This document shows, one piece after another, positions 5,190 to 10,485 of a stretch of 10,485 nt of DNA (positions are counted from its first letter, which is position 1; each line of letters opens with the position of its first letter). The DNA lies in NCBI GenBank assembly GCA_902796625.1, contig CADBPX010000044.1, forward strand, positions 1 to 10,485, written 5' to 3'. The DNA is from an uncultured Pseudomonadota bacterium (GTDB lineage: Bacteria; Pseudomonadota; Alphaproteobacteria; RF32; CAG-239). The notes below the pieces were generated by a model. The model saw nothing but the letters and a program-made list of their open reading frames with translations, searched no databases and was not told where the DNA came from. Both the position numbers and the translations under genes were made by a program.

Positions 5190-6345
5190 TTAATTCCTTC
5201 AGAAGTTCTGCAGGAGTAGGTAAACCGGCTGAATAAGCTATTCGCAACAATATCATTTCCAAGGCATCAATTTGCACATTAGCATATTGCAACTCGCTTA
5301 AACCCTTAATCAGCATTTGCCAAATTTTTGATAAAATATTAATCGGCGCCGCGCAAAGTTTTTTACACATTTCACGATCATTTTCGCTGACTGACGGATC
5401 ATTAATAAAATCCGGCAACACTTTTATTTTGGCCAGCAAATGAGTAATATCAATCAAATCCTGTAAAATCACCATTGGTGTGGCACCGTTTTTATATTGT
5501 TCCTGCAAATTTTCCAGTACGGCGGCAACATCACCTTCTAACAGCTTTTCATATAATCCGAAAGTTTGTAGCCGATCTGCCAACCCAAGCATTTCTTTCA
5601 CAATTTTGGTATCTATACGACCATTTCCCAGCACAATTGCCTGATCCAGCATTGACAATCCGTCACGCGCCGAACCGTCAGCCGCCCGCGCCACAATTCG
5701 CAATGCTTCTTCCTCGGCTTCAATTTTTTCGGCGACCAAAATTTTATGAAACAGTGTCATTAAAGTTTCAATACTCAGACGTTCAAGATCAAAACGCTGA
5801 CAACGTGAAAGAATTGTCACCGGAACTTTACGAATTTCAGTTGTTGCAAAAATAAATTTTACATGCGCCGGTGGCTCTTCCAAAGTTTTCAATAAAGCGT
5901 TAAAGGCACTTTTAGAAAGCATATGAACTTCATCAATTATATAAACTTTATAGCGTGCACTTACCGGCTTATAGCGTACACCATCTAAAATTTCACGCAT
6001 ATCATCAACGCCGGTTTTCGAAGCCGCATCTAGTTCAATAACATCTATATGCCGGTCTGCGGCAATTGCCTTGCAATTTTCACATTCACCGCAGGGATGA
6101 ATTGTCGGTCCGCCTTTTCCGTCAGCCCCGATACAATTAATAGCACGCGCAATCAATCGGGCCGTTGTTGTTTTGCCGACACCGCGAATTCCCGTCAAAA
6201 TATAAGCGTGATGTAGTCTGTTACTTTGAATGGCGTTAGTTAAGGTACGCACCAACGCATCTTGACCGAGCAGATCTTCAAATTGTTGTGGCCGATATTT
6301 GCGCGCCAAGGCGACATATTGTTTATTTTCCGTAGCTTCTGCCAT
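5167..6345 (-). CDS. dnaX: DNA polymerase III subunit gamma (DnaX N-terminal AAA+ part; full tau needs a frame change)
   Basis: DnaX is the ATPase motor of the clamp loader, which opens the beta sliding clamp during replication. This 392-aa frame holds all three clamp-loader domains. Walker A is GIRGVGKTT (52-60), followed by a zinc-binding module with C71, C85, C88 and C91. Walker B is VYIIDEVHML (134-143), the sensor region is FIFATTEIRKVP (164-175), and the arginine-finger motif is SRC (180-182). The lid and collar helices follow, ending in PAELLKELKKKIRTE. The frame stops at 5167-5169, shortly after an 11-A tract, where other bacteria continue into tau. In frame 0 the product therefore resembles gamma. 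The ATG at 6343-6345 has only a weak GAG upstream and lies about 20 bases past the SRP RNA. Confidence 0.95.
   Translation of the reverse strand: MAEATENKQYVALARKYRPQQFEDLLGQDALVRTLTNAIQSNRLHHAYILTGIRGVGKTTTARLIARAINCIGADGKGGPTIHPCGECENCKAIAADRHIDVIELDAASKTGVDDMREILDGVRYKPVSARYKVYIIDEVHMLSKSAFNALLKTLEEPPAHVKFIFATTEIRKVPVTILSRCQRFDLERLSIETLMTLFHKILVAEKIEAEEEALRIVARAADGSARDGLSMLDQAIVLGNGRIDTKIVKEMLGLADRLQTFGLYEKLLEGDVAAVLENLQEQYKNGATPMVILQDLIDITHLLAKIKVLPDFINDPSVSENDREMCKKLCAAPINILSKIWQMLIKGLSELQYANVQIDALEMILLRIAYSAGLPTPAELLKELKKKIRTE
5181..5199 (-). promoter_or_regulatory. Putative dnaX recoding site: 11-A slippery tract with upstream SD-like sequence
   Basis: On the minus strand AAGGA (5195-5199) is followed by ATT and then eleven A residues (5181-5191, plus the A shared with the TTA codon boundary). 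Frame 0 reads GAA TTA AAA AAA AAA ATC and stops eight codons after the TTA. The tau frame needs +1, meaning one A lost, or two gained. A Shine-Dalgarno-like element this close to a slippery site favours forward shifts in prfB, and A-tracts cause transcriptional slippage in Thermus dnaX. Function here is inferred. Confidence 0.55.
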
Positions 6346-6365
6346 TTTTACTCATTAACACAAGG

Positions 6366-6453
6366 TGAAGGGACTTAGACCTTATTATTATCGTTACGGC
6401 TGCTTCCTTCCGAACCTGACCGGGTTGGCGATATCCTAACCCTAAGCCCTTCA
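6366..6453 (-). ncRNA. ffs: Signal recognition particle RNA (4.5S, small bacterial type)
   Basis: This is the RNA scaffold of the signal recognition particle, which with Ffh targets nascent membrane and secreted proteins to FtsY. The minus strand carries the conserved apical helix: GGTCAGGTTCGGAAGGAAGCAGCC in two adjacent parts, with the GGAA tetraloop and the GGAAGGAAGCAGCC Ffh-binding internal loops. The ends pair as GAAGGGCTTAG (5') with CTAAGTCCCTTC (3'), one base bulged, so the molecule is about 86-88 nt. A possible promoter has GTGAAA (6482-6487) and CATATA (6459-6464) with a 17-base spacer, placing the start at 6452. No terminator separates it from dnaX 20 bases downstream. The mature 3' end is therefore probably made by processing, and the ends given are approximate. 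SRP RNA upstream of dnaX is a familiar alphaproteobacterial arrangement. Confidence 0.93.
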
Positions 6454-6511
6454 TAACATATATGCACATTTATTAAGCAATTTTCACCGATTTGCAAGTA
6501 AAAAAATCAGG

Positions 6512-7807
6512 TTATTGCATTAATAAATTACGCACGTAATTTGCATCTTTGCCATAAATTGCCGGCATAGATTGCGGATAATTTTCACTGCCAATGTAAC
6601 CAGCAGAACCGTAGTTTACCCCATAGAACTGCGACGGAGCTGACTGTACCACGCCGTTACCGCCGGCACTTACCCGCACAATATCCAATCCATGTTCATT
6701 TTGCCCGTTTTCCAAAATACGGAACAAACCGCTCATACCGGAATATCCGTCAGGTTTCACAATTTGTGCGACAATATTGCCTTTTTGATTAGCCATTGTT
6801 GAAGCCATCGAGATGGCATCATAAGCAAAAATACCTAAGCCGTTCGGAGTTTGTCCGAATAACTCTTTATACTTGCTGGCAAAGCTATGCTGCCGGCTCA
6901 TCGACATAACCGGATAAACCGCACCGTACAATTCTGTTTCTTTACTCAATCCGGTATTTGCCCACACCGATGTTCCCATAAACAACACTTGCGGCGCGGA
7001 AACATCATAATAACTGAACATTGAAGTAATTGACTTCAAACGATTACCGTATTCCGGTACCAACAAAGCATCAAATCCGGCATCACCGCCTTCACGAGCG
7101 CCACCTGCCATAGACGAAGCCAATCCGGTAAAATCCATTGCTGTCGGCGAATAAAAACCGACTTTGGTTACTTCCATTCCGTTATCGCGTCCGGCTTTCA
7201 TCACAGATTTAAGCATATTAATACCGCTTTGGTTATCCGGCAAAACCACCGCCAATCGTTTTCGGCCTTGACCGACGGCGTACTTAATTACACTGTTAAT
7301 TTGGTCATCATTAAGCAAACCGATTGAATACACTCCCGGTTGCAATACACTCGGTGAGGTTGAAAACGAAATCACCGGAACTCCCCGCGATTTTGCTTCA
7401 TTGCTGATTGCCGCAACTTCCTCAGCCAAAAGCGGACCCAATATTAAACGACTGTTGGCATTCATCGCATTTTCAAAAGCGACTCGCGCTCCGCTAGATG
7501 TTCCTTTGGTATCATAAAATTGCACCACTAAATTATTATTGTTCACATCGCCGATAGCCATCATTGCGGCATTTTTCATACTTTCTCCCATTGAAGCCAA
7601 TTTGCCGCTCAAAGGTAAAAGCATTGCTACACGCAAACTTTCGGCATCTCCCAAGTCAACATAGGAAAAATCCGTCGTTCCCACCATTTTAACCGGTGCC
7701 GACGGTACATAATCACGGCTGTAATATGCCTCAGACTTTGATTTTTGCAAATAACTGCAACCGCAGATTAACAAACAAAACAAAACAACATTAAATTTTT
7801 TAAACAC
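6512..7807 (-). CDS. LpoA/YraM-like penicillin-binding protein activator, periplasmic-binding-fold lipoprotein
   Basis: This is a 431-aa predicted lipoprotein with a type I periplasmic-binding-protein fold, as in the C-terminal half of LpoA, the outer-membrane activator of penicillin-binding protein 1A. A GTG start at 7805-7807 is chosen because AAAGGA lies about 9 bases upstream and the product then begins with a classical signal: FKKFN, a hydrophobic core, and the lipobox LLICGC with the lipidated Cys at residue 17. The binding domain begins LRVAMLLPLSGKLASMG and continues with LILGPLLAEEVAAI, VPVISFSTS and LAVVLPDNQSG. An ATG 16 codons upstream is in frame but would bury the signal peptide. 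It is divergent from rsmI-yraN, as lpoA is from rsmI in E. coli, which supports the call. Unlike E. coli LpoA it lacks the TPR-like N-terminal domain. An amino-acid-binding role is less likely. Confidence 0.82.
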   Translation of the reverse strand: MFKKFNVVLFCLLICGCSYLQKSKSEAYYSRDYVPSAPVKMVGTTDFSYVDLGDAESLRVAMLLPLSGKLASMGESMKNAAMMAIGDVNNNNLVVQFYDTKGTSSGARVAFENAMNANSRLILGPLLAEEVAAISNEAKSRGVPVISFSTSPSVLQPGVYSIGLLNDDQINSVIKYAVGQGRKRLAVVLPDNQSGINMLKSVMKAGRDNGMEVTKVGFYSPTAMDFTGLASSMAGGAREGGDAGFDALLVPEYGNRLKSITSMFSYYDVSAPQVLFMGTSVWANTGLSKETELYGAVYPVMSMSRQHSFASKYKELFGQTPNGLGIFAYDAISMASTMANQKGNIVAQIVKPDGYSGMSGLFRILENGQNEHGLDIVRVSAGGNGVVQSAPSQFYGVNYGSAGYIGSENYPQSMPAIYGKDANYVRNLLMQ

Positions 7808-7831
7808 TTGCAATTTTCCTTTAAAAAAGAC

Positions 7832-7837
7832 ATTATA
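7832..7837 (-). promoter_or_regulatory. Probable -10 element for the LpoA-like gene
   Basis: The minus strand carries a perfect TATAAT 24 bases upstream of the GTG start, in the short divergent gap shared with rsmI. No good -35 is visible at standard spacing. Transcription would start near 7825 and the leader would contain the AAAGGA site. This is another reason to reject the upstream ATG at 7855. Confidence 0.4.
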
Positions 7838-7888
7838 TGCAATATTAATAATCAAAATATTTGTTTTGTAAAGTTAAAGTTTAATAAA

Positions 7889-8722
7889 ATGTTAAGAACC
7901 GGTTTATATATCATTGCTTCGCCCATCGGCAACATTCAAGATATCTCTGCTCGTGCGGTCGATATTCTTAAGCAGGCTGAAGTCATTGCTTGTGAAGATA
8001 CACGCATCACTAAAAAACTGTTTTCCTTATTGAGCATCAGTTTGCAAAAAAAATTTATCTCCTATGAAGATCATAGTGAAAACCAAAAAAGTCAACAGAT
8101 CATAAATTTTATTAATAATGGTCAGGCTGTTGTTTTAATCAGTGACGCCGGCTCTCCGCTGATTTCCGATCCCGGCTACAAGCTGGTCCGCCTGTGCCGG
8201 CAACAAAACATTTATGTTACGGCAATTCCCGGCGCTTGCGCTCTTATTACCGCCTTGCAATTATCCGGATTACCGACCAATCGTTTTATGTTTGCCGGCT
8301 TCATACCCAACAAAGACAAGGCACGCGAAGATTTATTTGATGAACTGAAAGATATCGATACTACTTTAATTTTTTATGAAACAGCCCCTCGCTTGCTCAA
8401 AACTTTAGCCGCGGCCGCACAAAAATTTTCTGATCGCGAAATATCGATTGCTCGGGAACTTACAAAACTCTACGAAGAAACGTTAACCGGCTCGGCAAAT
8501 GAGCTGATTGAACATTTCACCGCCAATGAACCCAAGGGAGAATTTGTTGTCATTATCGCTCCACCGCAACATGAACAAATAAGCATTGATGATATTCGGC
8601 CGTATTTGGAAAAACGCCTGCGCGAAACTTCATTAAAAACCGCTGTTAAAGAAATTTGCGCTCAGACCAAATTGAACAAAAACGATGTCTATAACCTTGC
8701 CCTCGAGCTGAAACATGAATAG
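7889..8722 (+). CDS. rsmI: 16S rRNA (cytidine(1402)-2'-O)-methyltransferase
   Basis: RsmI uses S-adenosylmethionine to 2'-O-methylate C1402 in the decoding centre of 16S rRNA. This 277-aa protein has the tetrapyrrole-methylase fold with its usual signatures: LYIIASPIGNIQDIS (6-20), EVIACEDTR (33-41), VLISDAGSPLISDPG, a PGACALITALQLSGLPT segment, FYETAPRLLKTL, and ARELTKLYEE near the C-terminal domain. The ATG at 7889-7891 gives the normal N-terminus. An in-frame ATG at 7808 would add 27 AT-rich residues with no family counterpart and would cross the promoter of the divergent gene. No strong Shine-Dalgarno sequence is visible (only AAAG-like). It overlaps yraN by 8 bases, so the pair is translationally coupled. 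Confidence 0.94.
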   Translation: MLRTGLYIIASPIGNIQDISARAVDILKQAEVIACEDTRITKKLFSLLSISLQKKFISYEDHSENQKSQQIINFINNGQAVVLISDAGSPLISDPGYKLVRLCRQQNIYVTAIPGACALITALQLSGLPTNRFMFAGFIPNKDKAREDLFDELKDIDTTLIFYETAPRLLKTLAAAAQKFSDREISIARELTKLYEETLTGSANELIEHFTANEPKGEFVVIIAPPQHEQISIDDIRPYLEKRLRETSLKTAVKEICAQTKLNKNDVYNLALELKHE

Positions 8723-9071
8723 TTATAACAAAGGAAAATTTGCCGAATTTATGGCTCGCATGTACATGCGGTTGCATGGTTATCGTATTATTGACACCAA
8801 TTACATCACCGGACGCGGTACAACTGCCGGTGAAATTGATTTTATTGCCAAACGCTGGAATACTATTGTTTTTGTTGAGGTAAAACAGCGTGAAAGCCTG
8901 AATAATGCGGCCTACGCCATTTTACCCCATCAACAGGAGCGCATTCTCCGTGGGGCGCGCAGCTATCTGCAGCATCATCCGCAATATCGTCACTGTCAAA
9001 TGCGTTTTGATGCGATTTTAATTGCTTTTCCTTGGCAGATTCGCCATATTTCCAACGCTTGGCACATATAA
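8715..9071 (+). CDS. yraN: YraN family protein (UPF0102, endonuclease-like fold)
   Basis: YraN proteins are small, widely conserved and poorly understood, with a PD-(D/E)XK nuclease-like fold. No activity is firmly assigned. This 118-aa copy has the expected order: an N-terminal helix GKFAEFMARMYMRLHGY (7-23), the GEIDFIA core strand (39-45), VFVEVKQRE (52-60) supplying the E-x-K part of the nuclease-like motif, and a C-terminal helix QQERILRGARSYLQ followed by MRFDAILIA. All candidate active-site residues are kept (the Glu in the first helix, Asp of GEID, Glu and Lys of EVK). The ATG lies within the last codons of rsmI, an overlap of 8 bases. The rsmI / lpoA-like / yraN grouping is conserved in proteobacteria. 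No terminator is seen after its stop. Confidence 0.93.
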   Translation: MNSYNKGKFAEFMARMYMRLHGYRIIDTNYITGRGTTAGEIDFIAKRWNTIVFVEVKQRESLNNAAYAILPHQQERILRGARSYLQHHPQYRHCQMRFDAILIAFPWQIRHISNAWHI

Positions 9072-9106
9072 TTTTGCACCTGTTTTCATAAGCCGATAAT
9101 TAATTC

Positions 9107-9135
9107 TTGCAATACGACAGATTACGTGGTAAAAA
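9107..9135 (+). promoter_or_regulatory. Possible promoter of the HxlR-family gene
   Basis: TTGCAA (9107-9112) and TAAAAA (9130-9135) are 17 bases apart, with TGG before the -10. CCGATA (9093-9098) and TATCGG (9138-9143) flank the promoter as an inverted repeat 39 bases apart, a possible site for autoregulation by the winged-helix product. Both calls are weak. Confidence 0.35.
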
Positions 9136-9167
9136 TGTATCGGATAGACAAATAAGGAATAACAAAA

Positions 9168-9509
9168 ATGATTGAAATGCCTGAAAACTTGGTTGAAATG
9201 GCGTTAAAAACCATGGGCGACCGTTGGAAAGTTATGATTATTCAAGAACTGATGGACGGCACAAAGCGTTTCGGAGAGCTGAAAAAAGAGCTTGGAGATA
9301 TCACTCAAAAAGTTCTTACCTCCAATTTACGCGCTTTGGAAGAAAAAGGTATTTTAATTCGCACGGTTTATGCGCAAATTCCGCCGCGTGTTGAATACAC
9401 ATTAACCAACATCGGCTACAACCTTAAGCCGGTTTTGGATTCAATGCGTGAATGGGCGGAAGATTATTACAATCAAAATATCAAAACTCTTTTGCCGGAA
9501 ATTGCATAA
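9168..9509 (+). CDS. HxlR family winged-helix transcriptional regulator
   Basis: HxlR-family proteins are small dimeric MarR-like DNA-binding regulators, often responding to redox or electrophile stress or to small metabolites. This 113-aa protein carries the whole domain: MGDRWKVMIIQELMDGTKRFGELKKEL (helices 1-2, about 16-42), the recognition region ITQKVLTSNLRALEEKGILIRTVY, and the wing PPRVEYTLTNIGYNLKPVLDSMREWAEDY. The Cys usually found just before the first helix (CPVE-type N-termini) is absent, with MIEMPENLVEMAL there instead, so thiol-based sensing through that residue is unlikely. The ATG follows AAGGA (9154-9158). It is a single-gene unit ended by the terminator at 9529-9557. The prophage remnant starts just beyond. 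Its target genes cannot be named from context. Confidence 0.92.
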   Translation: MIEMPENLVEMALKTMGDRWKVMIIQELMDGTKRFGELKKELGDITQKVLTSNLRALEEKGILIRTVYAQIPPRVEYTLTNIGYNLKPVLDSMREWAEDYYNQNIKTLLPEIA

Positions 9510-9528
9510 TCACAATTTTGCTGTTACG

Positions 9529-9557
9529 AAACTCCCTCAAAATTGAGGGAGTTTTTT
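9529..9557 (+). terminator. Rho-independent terminator of the HxlR-family gene
   Basis: AAACTCCCTCA pairs with TGAGGGAGTTT around an AAAT loop and is followed by a run of six T residues (9552-9557). It starts 19 bases past the HxlR stop. The T-run also marks the approximate host/phage junction. Confidence 0.93.
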
Positions 9558-9615
9558 GCTGGTCGCTTGTCCAGTTCATCACACGGCTAAACACGCCGTT
9601 ACTATCAAAAGGCAT
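9556..9615 (-). pseudogene. Truncated 5' end of a phage tail-fibre-like gene
   Basis: On the minus strand AAGGAG (9624-9629) lies 8 bases upstream of an ATG at 9613-9615, followed by MPFDSNGVFSRVMNWTSDQQ. From general knowledge this resembles the N-terminus of tail-fibre or tail-spike proteins of alphaproteobacterial prophages (M-P-F-x-x-N-G-x-F-x-R-x-x-N-W). Those run on for hundreds of residues with an acidic, Asp-rich segment next. Here the sequence changes after about residue 20 into the host HxlR terminator, and the frame stops at 9481-9483, giving a meaningless 44-aa ORF antisense to the end of the HxlR gene. So the gene is cut off at the junction. It lies downstream of the large phage protein on the same strand, as expected for a late operon. 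Confidence 0.55.
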
Positions 9616-9632
9616 TCTCTTTACTCCTTAAT

Positions 9633-9657
9633 AAAAAAGGGAGCTTTAAAAGCCCCC
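9633..9657 (-). terminator. Rho-independent terminator after the phage protein gene
   Basis: On the minus strand GGGGGCTTT and AAAGCTCCC (one G-U pair) form a 9-bp stem with a minimal loop (9639-9657), followed by six T residues (9633-9638). It sits 8 bases past the stop of the phage gene and before the truncated tail-fibre start, so it separates the two units. Confidence 0.85.
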
Positions 9658-9665
9658 ATGTTTGT

Positions 9666-10485
9666 TTATTGATTTTGTGCTATTATCTGCGCTAAATACG
9701 GCGTTAAATATTGCGGTGAATACCGCCTGCCGTAGTTGTTCCAAAAATCAGCAATTCGTTTTAAATTAGGTGTATTTTTCTTGACATTTACACTATTTGG
9801 TGTTATGTTGTTGGCATATTCCAACGAGGGACTTATCCCCATATCGTTGAGGATATTCTGGCTGATAGATAAGTTATCAGTTTCAGACCTTTGAATTTTA
9901 TTCGCAAGTTGCCTTAATCTGATTTGATATTTAATATAAAGTTCGTTGTTTCTTGTGACTAGGTTATCGATTTCTTGTTTACCAAGCAGTGTATTATTTA
10001 ACAGCCCTATATAGTTTTTATCGTTACCTTGAGTTATTGTAATATCAGGATTAATATATGTTTCTTTTAATGTACCGACAAAAGGAGCTCTGCTGGCGGT
10101 TTTTCCGGTGTTTTTATCTAAAACAAAGTGCATCACGCCACTATTGACTAATTCAGGATTGCCGTCTGCAACTTTAACACCCAACTCGTCAGCCTGTCGT
10201 AGCACAATATTTGCATATTCATCAGGTGTTAAACCTGTTTGAGGTACAACATCTCTATATCTTTCAGGCCTAATTTTACGTAACCTATCCAGAATTTCAT
10301 CAGCTGTCATATTATTCAATGACGGCTGAGATATTTTTTTCGTTTTAAATAACGGACGAATCATCTTGCCGGCAATACCTGTTGCCAACGGCAAAGCTCC
10401 ACCGATAGCTGCGCCACTGAGACTTCCGCCGAAAGCGTTCGGTACAACATCTTCAACTCGCTCGGCATTCATTGCACCGGCAACA
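9666..10485 (-). CDS. C-terminal part of a large phage protein, possibly with a BECR-type nuclease-like domain (runs off the right edge)
   Basis: The frame stays open to the window edge, with Val-Ala-Gly-Ala before the first ATG at 10470-10472 and no ribosome binding site there, so the gene most likely starts outside. The visible 272 codons begin with a Gly/Ala-rich hydrophobic stretch (GGSLSGAAIGGALPLATG), typical of large phage internal-virion or DNA-ejection proteins that insert in membranes. Next comes a polar helix (MTADEILDRLRKIRPERYRD), then a compact domain with GVMHFVLDKN, LKETYINPDITI and KNYIGLL. The pattern His, then L-x-E-T-x-x-x-P-D, then K-x-Y-I recalls the phage-associated Barnase/EndoU/ColicinE5-like (BECR, PBECR) RNase families. 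I base that on motif resemblance only. The C-terminal 90 residues are Asn-rich and unrecognised. The context with the tail-fibre remnant supports a prophage. Confidence 0.6.
   Translation of the reverse strand, partial: VAGAMNAERVEDVVPNAFGGSLSGAAIGGALPLATGIAGKMIRPLFKTKKISQPSLNNMTADEILDRLRKIRPERYRDVVPQTGLTPDEYANIVLRQADELGVKVADGNPELVNSGVMHFVLDKNTGKTASRAPFVGTLKETYINPDITITQGNDKNYIGLLNNTLLGKQEIDNLVTRNNELYIKYQIRLRQLANKIQRSETDNLSISQNILNDMGISPSLEYANNITPNSVNVKKNTPNLKRIADFWNNYGRRYSPQYLTPYLAQIIAQNQ

Noticed and set aside
5167..5192. E. coli-style -1 ribosomal frameshift in dnaX
   Set aside because: The -1 frame after the A-tract reaches TGA within four codons (Asn-Pro-Asp-stop), so it cannot reach the tau region. 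Only +1 or -2 does.
5475..5855. Plus-strand ORF inside dnaX, and similar ORFs at 3974-4270 and 4596-4928
   Set aside because: They are shadows of conserved minus-strand genes, with no start signals and no protein-like composition.
6518..6540. TTATT/AATAA hairpin at the end of the LpoA-like gene as a terminator
   Set aside because: The 5-bp all-AT stem overlaps the last codons and is too weak, although a T-run does follow.
7808..7888. Upstream ATG giving a 27-residue extension of RsmI
   Set aside because: The extension has no family counterpart, is AT-rich, and crosses the promoter of the divergent LpoA-like gene. The ATG at 7889 gives the canonical N-terminus.

Overview
The window reads as low-GC alphaproteobacterial chromosome with a decayed or partial prophage at its right edge. 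The evidence is synteny: an SRP RNA followed by dnaX, ybaB and recR, together with alphaproteobacterial-type RecR, DnaX and formylglutamate-amidohydrolase sequences. AT-rich coding sequence and phage genes of this style suit uncultured host-associated (gut-type) lineages, but that placement is inference.

Layout, left to right. Positions 1-138 (-) hold the N-terminus of methionyl-tRNA synthetase. Positions 229-1731 (-) hold an N-formylglutamate amidohydrolase-family enzyme and a flavoredoxin-like flavin reductase, one transcription unit behind a good promoter with a perfect 10-bp inverted repeat against its -35 box. Divergently, 1995-3142 (+) carries xseB and ispA, overlapping by one base. Positions 3234-3659 (+) hold an orphan 141-aa gene with its own strong promoter, strong ribosome binding site and UUCG-loop terminator. 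Positions 3717-6453 (-) are the replication/repair cluster, transcribed ffs (SRP RNA), dnaX, ybaB, recR. Positions 6512-7807 (-) encode an LpoA-like lipoprotein, divergent from rsmI and yraN (7889-9071, +). An HxlR-family regulator (9168-9509, +) ends in a strong terminator. Beyond it, on the minus strand, lie a truncated phage tail-fibre 5' end and the C-terminal part of a large phage protein that runs off the window.

The most notable signals are two reading-frame interruptions in the dnaX operon. In dnaX an 11-A tract is followed by an early stop in frame 0, while the rest of the tau subunit is encoded in the +1 frame. This suggests programmed slippage or frameshifting that makes gamma-like and tau-like clamp-loader subunits, or else a homopolymer error. 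In ybaB, the start with a good ribosome binding site is followed by an in-frame TAA at codon 12, two codons before another ATG. This suggests reinitiation or a nonsense mutation. Other points of interest are the orphan gene with very strong expression signals, the palindrome at the flavin reductase promoter, and the host/phage junction inside the HxlR terminator region.
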